From NCBI RefSeq assembly GCF_900129545.1, contig NZ_FQWB01000006.1:1-64000 (forward strand): a stretch of 64,000 nucleotides of DNA, written 5' to 3'. This stretch comes from Flavobacterium fluvii. GTDB lineage: Bacteria; Bacteroidota; Bacteroidia; Flavobacteriales; Flavobacteriaceae. Below the pieces are notes generated by a model. The model ran no database searches, was not told the DNA's origin, and saw nothing but the letters and a program-made list of their open reading frames with translations. Positions 32,042 through 40,494 of this stretch are shown here, piece by piece. Position numbers and translations under genes: made by a program. Every line of letters starts with the position of its first letter. The first letter of the stretch is position 1.

Positions 32042-34069
32042 ATGAAATTACTTAAAATTGTAGGTGTTTTTATGACCGTTGGAGTTTCATTTGCGTGTAA
32101 TGCACAAATGACAAAAACTACAGGTGTAAAAACTGCCCAAAATGATTCTTTTGAATATGTTGTCGAACAATTCGCCGATATAAAAGTTTTGCGTTACCAA
32201 ATTCCAGGTTGGGGAAATCTAACGCTAAAAGAGCAAAAATTAGTATATTATCTTACCCAAGCCGGTTATTCGGGTCGTGATATAGGTTGGGATCAACATT
32301 ATAAATACAACCTAAAAATTAGAAAAGCCCTCGAAAATATTTATGTCAATTATAAAGGGGATAAAACTTCAAACGATTGGAAAAATTTTGAAATTTATTT
32401 AAAAAGAGTTTGGTTTGCCAACGGAATTCACCATCATTATTCCAATGACAAAATCAAGCCAGTCTTTTCAAAAGAATATTTCAGCGGGTTGATGAAAGCC
32501 ACGAAAACAAGTTTGTCACCAGCAATTGTGGAAGTTCTATTCAACGATGCCGATGCCAAAAAAGTAAATTTGGATGAGTCAAAAGGATTATTGGAGGGTT
32601 CTGCCGGCAATTTTTATGACAAAGGAATAACTGCAAAAGAAGCGGGCGATTTTTATGCCAAGAAAATTAGTCCTGATGAAAAGAGACCTTATTCTTACGG
32701 TTTGAATTCCAAATTAGTTCGCAATGCCAAAGGACAATTAGAAGAAAAAGTATGGAAAAGCGGTGGAATGTACGGCCCCGCCATCGACAAAATTGTTTAT
32801 TGGTTGGAAAAAGCAAAAGGTGTTGCCGAAAATAAAGCACAAGCAGATGCCTTGGGATTACTGATCAGTTATTATAAAACCGGAAATTTAAAAACATGGG
32901 ACGAATATAATATTGCCTGGCTTAAAGCCACGGAAGGAAATATTGATTACATCAACAGTTTTATAGAAGTTTACAATGATCCTTTGGGATATAAAGGTTC
33001 TTATGAAAGCATTGTTCAAATTAAAGATTTTAATTTGTCCAAAAAAATGGAAGTGGTATCTAAAAATGCTCAATGGTTTGAAGACAATTCTACTTTGTTC
33101 CCGGAACACAAAAAGAAAAATGTGGTTGGTGTATCCTACAAAACTGTAGTTGTTGCCGGCGAATCTGGCGATTCTTCACCAGCAACTCCAATTGGTGTCA
33201 ATCTTCCAAACGCCGATTGGATTCGTGCCGAACATGGGTCGAAATCAGTATCATTGATGAATATCATTGATTCTTATGCAAAAGGTGGGGCAAAAGGAAA
33301 GATAGAAGAGTTTGCAAACGATGCAGAAGAAATTGCTTTGGCTGAAAAATATGGTGAATTAGGAGGCAAGATGCATACTTCATTACACGAAGTTATAGGT
33401 CACGCCTCGGGACAATTAAATCCAGGTGTGTTAACTCCAGAAAAGACCTTGAAAAATTACGCTTCCACTCTTGAAGAAGGAAGAGCTGATTTAGTGGGAT
33501 TATATTTTATTTACAACCCAAAAATACAAGAATTAGGTTTGGTTGATGATTGGAAAAAACTGGGAATGCAATCCTATGACAACTATATCCGAAACGGACT
33601 AATGATGCAACTGGAGCGTTTGGAGCCAGGTTCCGATATTGAAGAAGCACACATGAGAAACCGTCAGTACGTAAGTGCTTGGGCTTTCGAAAAAGGAAAA
33701 AAAGACAACGTAATCGAGAAAATTACCCGTAACGGGAAAACGTATTTCAACATTACCGATTACGACAAACTACACGAATTATTTGGGCAATTGTTGCGTG
33801 AAATACAACGCATAAAATCCGAAGGAGATTTTGAAGCGGGTAAAGCTTTGGTTGATACTTACGGAGTGAAAGTAGACCAAAAATTACACGCAGAAGTATT
33901 GGAAAGATGCAAACAATTTGCATCTGCACCATACAGTGGTTTTGTAAACCCTGTTTTGGTTCCAAAATTGGATGCCAAAGGAGAAATTATTTCGATAGAA
34001 GTAAAGCAACCTAAATCCTTTGCGGAGCAAATGTTGAATTATTCCAAAAACTATAATTTCCTTCCATAG
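32042..34069 (+). CDS. Family M49 dipeptidyl-peptidase III-like zinc peptidase, lipoprotein
   Basis: The 675-residue protein contains the M49 zinc motif HEVIGH near residue 449 and the second ligand motif EEGRAD near residue 480, so it should be an aminopeptidase that releases dipeptides. The N-terminus is a lipoprotein signal with a Cys in SFACNAQ, which places it in the envelope. DPP III enzymes in eukaryotes are cytosolic, while exported forms are usual in Bacteroidota. It stands alone with a bidirectional terminator downstream. Homologues are sometimes misnamed dihydrofolate reductase. Confidence 0.92.
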   Translation: MKLLKIVGVFMTVGVSFACNAQMTKTTGVKTAQNDSFEYVVEQFADIKVLRYQIPGWGNLTLKEQKLVYYLTQAGYSGRDIGWDQHYKYNLKIRKALENIYVNYKGDKTSNDWKNFEIYLKRVWFANGIHHHYSNDKIKPVFSKEYFSGLMKATKTSLSPAIVEVLFNDADAKKVNLDESKGLLEGSAGNFYDKGITAKEAGDFYAKKISPDEKRPYSYGLNSKLVRNAKGQLEEKVWKSGGMYGPAIDKIVYWLEKAKGVAENKAQADALGLLISYYKTGNLKTWDEYNIAWLKATEGNIDYINSFIEVYNDPLGYKGSYESIVQIKDFNLSKKMEVVSKNAQWFEDNSTLFPEHKKKNVVGVSYKTVVVAGESGDSSPATPIGVNLPNADWIRAEHGSKSVSLMNIIDSYAKGGAKGKIEEFANDAEEIALAEKYGELGGKMHTSLHEVIGHASGQLNPGVLTPEKTLKNYASTLEEGRADLVGLYFIYNPKIQELGLVDDWKKLGMQSYDNYIRNGLMMQLERLEPGSDIEEAHMRNRQYVSAWAFEKGKKDNVIEKITRNGKTYFNITDYDKLHELFGQLLREIQRIKSEGDFEAGKALVDTYGVKVDQKLHAEVLERCKQFASAPYSGFVNPVLVPKLDAKGEIISIEVKQPKSFAEQMLNYSKNYNFLP

Positions 34070-34119
34070 GATACTTTTTTTGTGTATCGCTATTTCAGGA
34101 CTAGACAGATTGATAAAAA

Positions 34120-34147
34120 AAAAGGATGTCTTGACGGACATCCTTTT
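34120..34147. terminator. Bidirectional terminator
   Basis: GGATGTC at 34124-34130 pairs with GACATCC at 34137-34143, flanked by A-runs on the left and a T-run on the right. It lies between the convergent M49 peptidase gene and the small membrane-protein gene. Confidence 0.88.
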
Positions 34148-34159
34148 TTTTTTTTTAAT

Positions 34160-34348
34160 CTAACGCTTAAAATAAATTTTTATCAGAAATAAAATCAAGA
34201 TAAAAATGATGAATCCAATCAAAATCTTGTAATTTCCTTTGTAGAATATTTTGTGCAACTTGGCATCTTTTCTATAGGCGAAAATCATTGCGATAACAAA
34301 AGCCACAAAAAAAGCAGCTGCAAATGCTAATTGTCCTTGACTAAACAT
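34160..34348 (-). CDS. Small membrane protein with two transmembrane helices
   Basis: The 62-residue protein has two hydrophobic helices (about 5-25 and 41-60) separated by a basic loop (YRKDAKLHKIFYKGN). The function is unknown. Coding status is supported by its own ATG, helical-hairpin topology with a positive loop, and its placement just before a bidirectional terminator. It resembles short conserved flavobacterial membrane proteins. Confidence 0.78.
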   Translation of the reverse strand: MFSQGQLAFAAAFFVAFVIAMIFAYRKDAKLHKIFYKGNYKILIGFIIFILILFLIKIYFKR

Positions 34349-34428
34349 AGTTTAAATTTTTTGGGCAAATTTAGGCTTTTGTTTAGTAAAAGTTACTAAT
34401 TTGCTCCCTCATTTAATCAAATAAAATT

Positions 34429-34812
34429 ATGCAAAAGCAAATTAATGCCGTAAAAGAATTTCACACCGCTTTCAAAATTGGACATAGTGAAAATCCAATA
34501 GCCGATTTGGGCGAAAATAAAAAAATGCTTCGTTACAATTTGATGAAAGAAGAAAACGAGGAATATCTGGAAGCGGTTCTGAATAATGATTTAACAGAAA
34601 TTGCCGATGCATTGGGCGACATGATGTATATTCTTTGCGGAACAATTATAGAACACGGTTTACAGCATAAAATTGAAGAAGTTTTCGACGAAATTCAACG
34701 AAGTAATATGAGTAAATTGGGAGAAGACGGAAAACCTATTTATCGTGAAGACGGAAAAGTGATGAAAGGACCCAATTATTTTAAACCGGATTTCACCAAA
34801 ATTCTGAAGTAG
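34429..34812 (+). CDS. MazG-like nucleoside triphosphate pyrophosphohydrolase
   Basis: The 127-residue all-helical protein carries the MazG/HisE-type metal-binding pattern: an ExxE pair in KEENEEYLEA (near residues 42-51) and DALGDMMY near residue 64. It likely hydrolyses (d)NTPs or related nucleotides to monophosphate and pyrophosphate. The C-terminal segment (GKPIYREDGKVMKGPNYF) fits the phage- and bacteria-type MazG-related proteins. It is cytoplasmic and is followed by a very strong terminator. Confidence 0.88.
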   Translation: MQKQINAVKEFHTAFKIGHSENPIADLGENKKMLRYNLMKEENEEYLEAVLNNDLTEIADALGDMMYILCGTIIEHGLQHKIEEVFDEIQRSNMSKLGEDGKPIYREDGKVMKGPNYFKPDFTKILK

Positions 34813-34847
34813 TGATCATTTCATTTTGTCAAAGTTTGAGACAAAAT

Positions 34848-34890
34848 ATAAAAAGAGCGATTTTCAATTTTGAAAATCGCTCTTTTTATA
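34848..34890. terminator. Strong bidirectional terminator
   Basis: A near-perfect stem of about 18-20 bp (AAAAAGAGCGATTTTCAA with its complement) lies between the convergent MazG-like and ilvE genes. A smaller hairpin (ATTTTGTC with GACAAAAT, 34823-34847) immediately precedes it. Confidence 0.92.
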
Positions 34891-34909
34891 TTTATAATTT
34901 TGGTCTTAT

Positions 34910-35980
34910 TTAAGAAACCTTAACTGTCCAACCAAATGGATCTTCAGAAAGTTTATTTTGAAGGCTGGTTAGTTTTTCTTTCAAAAATGAAGCATATGAT
35001 TTCTCGACAGGAGCCAATTCATAATAAACATCTTGATAAGAGAATCCTTTGATAACACTTACCACCGCAGCAGTTCCTGCTCCAAAGATTTCTTTTAAAG
35101 CTCCGTTTTTGGCAGCTTCAACCAATTCAGAAACCAATACCGGACGAACTTCTACGTTGAGTCCTTCTTTTTTTGCCATTTCAATTAAACTTTTTCTGGT
35201 GATACCGTCCAAAATTCTTTCGCTGGTTGGAGCCGTCAATAAAGTGTCATTAATTCTAAAAAACACGTTCATTGTTCCCGCTTCTTCCAATTTGGTATGC
35301 GTGGCGTCATCAGTCCAAATTACTTGCTGAAAACCATCTTTATTGGCCAAATTAGTTGGGTAAAATTGCGCAGCATAATTTCCTGCCGCTTTTGCAGCTC
35401 CAATTCCACCGTTTGCGGCTCTACTGAAATGTTCTGCGATAATTACTTTTACCTCTCCAGAATAATATGCTTTTGCCGGAGACAAAAGAATCATGAATTT
35501 ATAATCGTCAGATGGATTTGCAATTACTCCAGTTCCGGTAGCAATCATGAACGGACGGATATACATACTGCTTCCGTTTCCTTTTTGAATCCATTCTTGG
35601 TCTAATTTCAATAATTCATTCAAACCGTCCATAAAAATAGATTCTGGAACTTCAGGCATTGCCATACGAACGGCAGAATTATTGAAACGTTTGAAATTTT
35701 CATCAGGTCTAAACAACCAAATATCGTTGTTGTCATCTTTGTAAGCTTTCATTCCTTCAAAAATAGCTTGACCATAATGAAATACTTTTGCAGACGGATC
35801 CAATAAAAATGGGGCATACGGCTTGACGATTGGTTTTTGCCATTCGCCATTTGTAAAATCGCATTCGAATAAATGATCGGTAAAAACTTCTCCAAAATGT
35901 AAATTGTCAAAATCCACATTCTTTATTTTTGAAGTTGCGGCTTTTATGATTTCAATTTTGTTGGTCTGTGTTGCACTCAT
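34910..35980 (-). CDS. ilvE: Branched-chain amino acid aminotransferase
   Basis: The 356-residue PLP enzyme catalyses the last step of Val, Leu and Ile synthesis or the first step of their breakdown, using 2-oxoglutarate/glutamate. It has the class IV fold: FHYGQAIFEGMKAY near 88, the PLP Lys in GAAKAAGNYAA near 198, EAGTMNVFF near 238 and the phosphate-binding GAGTAAVVS near 310. Its length matches the longer, eukaryote-like BCAT subgroup that is common in Bacteroidota. It is cytoplasmic and stands alone. Confidence 0.94.
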   Translation of the reverse strand: MSATQTNKIEIIKAATSKIKNVDFDNLHFGEVFTDHLFECDFTNGEWQKPIVKPYAPFLLDPSAKVFHYGQAIFEGMKAYKDDNNDIWLFRPDENFKRFNNSAVRMAMPEVPESIFMDGLNELLKLDQEWIQKGNGSSMYIRPFMIATGTGVIANPSDDYKFMILLSPAKAYYSGEVKVIIAEHFSRAANGGIGAAKAAGNYAAQFYPTNLANKDGFQQVIWTDDATHTKLEEAGTMNVFFRINDTLLTAPTSERILDGITRKSLIEMAKKEGLNVEVRPVLVSELVEAAKNGALKEIFGAGTAAVVSVIKGFSYQDVYYELAPVEKSYASFLKEKLTSLQNKLSEDPFGWTVKVS

Positions 35981-36212
35981 AATTAGTTATTCTAAAATTA
36001 AAACTATTTTTTATAAAAGTAGGATGATTCTACCCGAATTTACATTTGCAAAATTAAATAAAAATCATCAAATTACTTGTCAAAAAAACATTAATTACAG
36101 CATTTAATTGAGATTTATTTATCTTCCAAAAAAAATGGAAAATGGGGAGTTGATTTTATGAAATACATAAAAAATAGGAAAGTTTGATGGTTATACATAA
36201 ATGGTATTTGAC

Positions 36213-36227
36213 TAAATTTGGCCAAAT
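36213..36227 (+). promoter_or_regulatory. TAAATTTG -7 box overlapping a 12-bp palindrome, upstream of mnmD
   Basis: TAAATTTG at 36213-36220 fits the Bacteroidota TAnnTTTG box, about 43 bp before the TTG start. It overlaps the perfect palindrome ATTTGGCCAAAT (36216-36227), which could be an operator. No good -33 TTG is seen at the usual spacing. The rest of the 283-bp gap shows nothing clear. Confidence 0.4.
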
Positions 36228-36263
36228 ATTGCATAATGTAACCCAAAAAATCCCAAAATCATT

Positions 36264-36929
36264 TTGAAAAGAAATATAATTCAAACACGTGACGGTTCCA
36301 CCACCATTCATATCGAAGAATGGGACGAATGTTATCATTCCAGATTTGGAGCTATCCAAGAAGCCCTGCACGTTTTCATAAAAAAAGGACTCTCTTTGTT
36401 TGAAAATGATTCTGTTTCCATTTTGGAAATAGGATTTGGAACTGGTTTGAATGCTTTCATCACTTTTTTGGAATCTCCAAAACTGCAACAAACCATTCAT
36501 TATGTTGGAGTGGAAGCGTATCCGGTTTCTGTAGAAGAAGCGGCATCGATGAATTATGTTGCCGAATTGGGTGTCGAAAACGAAAGACCCATTTTCGAAA
36601 AATTGCACGAATGCCGTTGGGAAGAACCCATTATGTTGCGCGAAGATTTTGTTTTCACTAAAAGGAAACAATTTTTTGCCGATATTGATGATAAAGAAAA
36701 ATTCGATTTAATTTATTTTGATGCTTTTGGATATGACGTTCAACCCGAATTATGGAGTACGGCGATTTTTCAAAAAATGCATAATGCCCTTAAACCAAAA
36801 GGCGTTTTGGTAACTTATGCCGCTCGTGGAGTTATAAAAAGGAGTATGATGGAAGCTGGTTTTACCGTAGAAAAACTCGAAGGAGCACCCGGAAAAAGAG
36901 AAATGTTCCGTGCCAGAAAAGACGGATAG
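36264..36929 (+). CDS. mnmD: tRNA (5-methylaminomethyl-2-thiouridine)(34)-methyltransferase
   Basis: The 221-residue protein matches stand-alone MnmD, which methylates the wobble uridine side chain with SAM. It lacks the FAD-dependent MnmC1 part. Motif I is EIGFGTGLNAF near 55; a DAFGYDVQPELW motif lies near 153, followed by VTYAARG near 185. The start is TTG at 36264; no in-frame ATG lies near the conserved N-terminus (KRNIIQTRDGS), so the TTG is accepted. It is cytoplasmic. Confidence 0.9.
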   Translation: MKRNIIQTRDGSTTIHIEEWDECYHSRFGAIQEALHVFIKKGLSLFENDSVSILEIGFGTGLNAFITFLESPKLQQTIHYVGVEAYPVSVEEAASMNYVAELGVENERPIFEKLHECRWEEPIMLREDFVFTKRKQFFADIDDKEKFDLIYFDAFGYDVQPELWSTAIFQKMHNALKPKGVLVTYAARGVIKRSMMEAGFTVEKLEGAPGKREMFRARKDG

Positions 36930-37073
36930 TCTTTTAATAAGTGTTGTATTTACACAATAGAAACACAACAAAATTTATGATATTCATTGACAATTTTGTG
37001 CATTTTATAAAATAAAATGTTATTTTTACAATGTTATTAAATTAAAGATCTAACCCTAAAATCTTAATTAACC

Positions 37074-37271
37074 ATGTCCAAAATGATGTTTGATTATACT
37101 AAATCTGTGCTCGAAAGAGTCAGTTTCGATCCCTCTCTTTTTTGTAAAGAACTAGAAAAAGCAATAAAAGCTTTGTTGCCTTACGAAATGGATTTATTAC
37201 GGGAATGGCTTTTAACCTTTACAGTCGAAAAGCCTGAATTAAAACAATGTTTGCTAATTGTAAATTCATAA
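37074..37271 (+). CDS. Small conserved flavobacterial protein
   Basis: The 65-residue protein (MSKMMFDYTKSVLERVSFDP…) has no signal peptide or membrane segment and is predicted to be alpha-helical with amphipathic helices. It resembles short proteins conserved across Flavobacteria whose function is not known. An ATG at 37074 and a second at 37083 are both possible starts. A strong terminator lies just after the stop, which supports it as an expressed gene. Confidence 0.78.
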   Translation: MSKMMFDYTKSVLERVSFDPSLFCKELEKAIKALLPYEMDLLREWLLTFTVEKPELKQCLLIVNS

Positions 37272-37279
37272 AAAGAAGT

Positions 37280-37309
37280 AACCGCCTCAAAATATAAATT
37301 GAGGCGGTT
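37280..37309. terminator. Intrinsic terminator between convergent genes
   Basis: AACCGCCTCAA at 37280-37290 pairs with TTGAGGCGGTT at 37299-37309, followed by a T-run. It serves the small protein gene and can also overlap the end of oxyR. Confidence 0.92.
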
Positions 37310-37314
37310 TTTTT

Positions 37315-38256
37315 TTATTTCTTTTGAATTGGACTGATTATTTGAACATTTTGGAAAGCAATGGCACCTTTCACAACTCCGGAAATGGTAGTTCTAAGAG
37401 CGTCGATGATATGGATTTTCAATTCGTTTTTGGGATAAATCAGGCTTACTTCGCGCGCTGGTTTGGGTTCCTTGAAATGTCTCAATTTAGATTGGTCTTT
37501 TTCTTTTAAATCCAGGGTATGCAAATAGGGGAGCAGCGTGGTTCCCAATCCTTCATCTACCAATTTTATCAATGTCTCAAAACTGCCACTTTCCAATTGA
37601 AACGTGTTTTTGGTGGAAACACTTTGGCTTTTGCATAAATTTAAAATCCCGTCGCGGAAACAATGTCCGTCCTGTAGCAACAGAATATCGTCCAGATTCA
37701 AGTCGGAAACTTCTATTTCGGTTTTGTGTGAAATGACATAATTTTCTGGAATATAAGCCACGAAGGGTTCATAATACAGGACAATTTCCTTTATTTTTTC
37801 GTCTTCCAAAGGAGTTGCGGCAATGGCAGCATCGAGATGTCCATTTTTTAAGCGGAGCAGAATGTCATCCGTGTTTAATTCTTCGATGATGAGTCTTATT
37901 TTTGGATATTTTTTGATGAAATTATTCAAGAACATCGGCAAAAGTGTCGGCATGATCGTTGGGATAATTCCCAATCGAAATTCCCCGCCAATAAATCCTT
38001 TTTGATGTTCTACAATATCCTTTATTCTGTCGGCTTCAATGACGATATTTTTGGCCTGGTTCACGATTTTTTGGCCAATGTCCGTAAGCTGGATTGGTTT
38101 TTTGCTTCGGTCAAAGATCAGCACGTTCAATTCTTCTTCTATTTTCTGAATTTGCATGCTCAATGTAGGTTGTGTAACAAAACATTTTTCGGCAGCTAGC
38201 GTAAAATTTTTATGTTCGGCTACGGCCAAAACATATTGCAGTTGGGTAATTGTCAT
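37315..38256 (-). CDS. oxyR: LysR-family peroxide regulator OxyR
   Basis: The 313-residue protein has an N-terminal winged HTH (about 1-60, ending EEELNVLIFDRSKKPIQLT) and a LysR substrate-binding domain. The segment GHCFRDGILNLC (about 200-211) carries the two Cys residues that form the peroxide-sensing disulfide in OxyR. It should activate peroxide defence genes. The divergent neighbour is a beta-carbonic anhydrase gene, not catalase; whether OxyR controls it is unknown. Confidence 0.92.
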   Translation of the reverse strand: MTITQLQYVLAVAEHKNFTLAAEKCFVTQPTLSMQIQKIEEELNVLIFDRSKKPIQLTDIGQKIVNQAKNIVIEADRIKDIVEHQKGFIGGEFRLGIIPTIMPTLLPMFLNNFIKKYPKIRLIIEELNTDDILLRLKNGHLDAAIAATPLEDEKIKEIVLYYEPFVAYIPENYVISHKTEIEVSDLNLDDILLLQDGHCFRDGILNLCKSQSVSTKNTFQLESGSFETLIKLVDEGLGTTLLPYLHTLDLKEKDQSKLRHFKEPKPAREVSLIYPKNELKIHIIDALRTTISGVVKGAIAFQNVQIISPIQKK

Positions 38257-38454
38257 TGTATAGTATTTTGTGATGCAAATATAAAAACAATCAATTTAAT
38301 TTATAGTACGCGAACTTTGTTATTTTTAAAAGTTTAGACAAAAATAGGTATTTATACAACTAAAAAGTTTTGGATTGTTAGGTAATGAACCTTATAACTT
38401 AGTTCTACATTGATTATATTTCTCTATTTTTGGTAAACTAAAACAACTAAATCA

Positions 38455-39090
38455 ATGAGCGATTTTTATAAAAAAATATTAGACAACAATAAAGAATGGG
38501 TTGAATCTACTTTGGCATTGGATCCTAATTATTTTACGGATTTGGCTATGGGTCAAAAGCCGCCATTGCTTTGGATTGGTTGTTCGGACAGTAGAGTTCC
38601 TGCCAACGAAATTATTGGAGCCAAACCGGGAGAAGTTTTTGTGCATAGAAATATTGCCAATATGGTCATCCACTCGGACATGAATATGTTGAGTGTTTTG
38701 GATTATGCGGTCAATGTTTTGAAAGTAAAACATGTATTGGTTTGCGGTCATTATGGTTGCGGAGGTGTAAAAGCTGCCATGGGAAATGATTCTGTTGGTA
38801 TAATTGACAACTGGATTCGTCATATAAAAGACGTTTACCGTTTTCATCATAAGGAATTGGATGCTATCGAAAATGAAACAGATCGTTTTAACAGATTTGT
38901 TGAAATTAACGTTATTGAACAAGTCTTTGATTTGGCCAAAACATCTATAGTTCAATCGGCTTGGAAAAAAGGACAAGAGTTATCTATTCACGGTTGGGTT
39001 TACGGATTAAATTCTGGATACGTAACCGATTTGAACGTCAATTTTAGTTCAGACAAGGATTTGGATGATGTGTATCAATTGAAGTTTTAA
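38455..39090 (+). CDS. can: Beta-class carbonic anhydrase
   Basis: The 211-residue zinc enzyme interconverts CO2 and bicarbonate. The zinc ligands are visible in CSDSRVP (about 43-49) and HYGCGGV (about 99-105), with the Asp/Arg dyad in the first motif and FVHRNIAN after it. Length and motifs match cytoplasmic Can/YadF enzymes. The gene diverges from oxyR across a 198-bp gap, and a TATTTTTG (-7-like) box at 38425-38432 lies 22 bp before the start. Confidence 0.95.
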   Translation: MSDFYKKILDNNKEWVESTLALDPNYFTDLAMGQKPPLLWIGCSDSRVPANEIIGAKPGEVFVHRNIANMVIHSDMNMLSVLDYAVNVLKVKHVLVCGHYGCGGVKAAMGNDSVGIIDNWIRHIKDVYRFHHKELDAIENETDRFNRFVEINVIEQVFDLAKTSIVQSAWKKGQELSIHGWVYGLNSGYVTDLNVNFSSDKDLDDVYQLKF

Positions 39091-39133
39091 TTTTACCAAG
39101 ACCAGTAGAAAGACTACTTGGTCATACTTAGTT

Positions 39134-39177
39134 AGCCAAAAATTTGCAAGTTAATTTGCGAATTCTTGGCTTTTTTT
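39134..39177 (+). terminator. Probable terminator of can
   Basis: AGCCAA at 39134-39139 pairs with TTGGCT at 39166-39171, with extra pairing inside (AATT, GCAA) and a T-run after. A second dyad (ACCAGTAG/CTACTTGGT) lies just upstream near 39099-39123. Confidence 0.65.
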
Positions 39178-39194
39178 GTCTTGAAAAACTAGGT

Positions 39195-40397
39195 TTAATC
39201 CTCGTTTTCCAAATTCTCGTTAAAAGCGGAAGGCAAGAGTGTTGGTATAAATTTGATGAAAATAGGGAGCAACAAACTTCCGCCAGGTAATAGAAATATG
39301 GCTAGAGACGGAATCGTTTTGCATACATCCAACAACTGTTTTCGCACTTTTTTCTTTTCTTTTTCATCCAAATCTCTTCGGGTGGAATGCGCCAATAGGA
39401 GCATTAATTCTTTGCTTTGCACAATTTCCTTGACCAACCTGTTTTTGTTGCGACCAATAAGGGTTACGACTGTTTGAGTGGTCTGGTCGTAAAAATGTTT
39501 GACTGGATTGGAGTATTTGAAATAAGGAATTTCGTTTTTGTATCGAACAATGAATTCATTGGTTTTTTCGATGCTTTCGGTGACAAAATCATCAGGAACC
39601 TCCATCAATTCAGCTAATTTGTGCAGAAAATAAGCTTCGTTGTTCTCGATGATGCCGTCGCTCCACAAAGCCATTCCCGCCATGTCGATCAAATAATTTT
39701 TTTCCAATTCATTCGTGAAATAATCCAGTTTCAGTTCTTCCAAGTTCTTGATGTTTACTTTCGAGAATTTACTGTACCGAACGGAGGATTCGAATAGTTT
39801 AATCAATAAATCGTCGTATTTCGATTTAGTGGATTTGGTGGTCAACGCCAAGGAAACGATGCTGATAATGGCTTCCTCGATTTTTTTTAAATATTTTTCT
39901 GGAATTTTTCCGTGAATCAAGTATTGGCGAAAAGCCAAAACATCTATAAAAAGCAGCGCATTGGTTACAATATGCGAAAAATTTTTGCTGATGATGTCAA
40001 CATTGGTTTGAACTCGACTATCGATTAGTTTTTCCAAGGTCAAGGAAGGCGAGTCGTCCGGCAATATTTTCTTGAAAAGACTAAATCCTTGGGGATTCAT
40101 TTGGTTGTAGAAAGCAACCGCTTTTGAAATAAAATTTTCGGGATTCTTTTCGTTTGAAGACAGTCCGTAGATTTCAAACAAGGTATTGAGAAGGGAAACT
40201 TTAGACGTTTCGTTTTGTAGCCAGCCTTTATTGTGTATTGGAAACTTTGTGTCAAAAGAAACAATATGACCATAAATAAATCCTGTTTTCCTGACATTTG
40301 TGTAAAATGTATTGGGATGTATTTCGACAGGAGGCAAAGAGGATTTTTGCTTCAAGAAAAATTTGTCTATCCAACCGTTTGCCGAAGGGTTAATCAT
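39195..40397 (-). CDS. LETM1-like/TerB-like helical protein
   Basis: The 400-residue protein is largely alpha-helical with no signal peptide. A TerB-like region (about 215-300, AGMALWSDGIIENNEAYFLHKLAELM) is followed by a C-terminal LETM1-type segment (about 345-390, KKVRKQLLDVCKTIPSLAIFLLPGG) that contains a hydrophobic stretch. Flavobacterial relatives are annotated as LETM1-related or biofilm-associated proteins; the actual role is not established. The LETM1-like tail suggests membrane association. It stands alone. Confidence 0.78.
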   Translation of the reverse strand: MINPSANGWIDKFFLKQKSSLPPVEIHPNTFYTNVRKTGFIYGHIVSFDTKFPIHNKGWLQNETSKVSLLNTLFEIYGLSSNEKNPENFISKAVAFYNQMNPQGFSLFKKILPDDSPSLTLEKLIDSRVQTNVDIISKNFSHIVTNALLFIDVLAFRQYLIHGKIPEKYLKKIEEAIISIVSLALTTKSTKSKYDDLLIKLFESSVRYSKFSKVNIKNLEELKLDYFTNELEKNYLIDMAGMALWSDGIIENNEAYFLHKLAELMEVPDDFVTESIEKTNEFIVRYKNEIPYFKYSNPVKHFYDQTTQTVVTLIGRNKNRLVKEIVQSKELMLLLAHSTRRDLDEKEKKKVRKQLLDVCKTIPSLAIFLLPGGSLLLPIFIKFIPTLLPSAFNENLENED

Positions 40398-40494
40398 TGC
40401 TTTTTTTTGAGCTGCAAAGCTATGTTTTTTTATGAATCAATTTGTACTTCATTTGATTTATAAAATGATTTCTTCAAGAATTTTTGTGAAATTT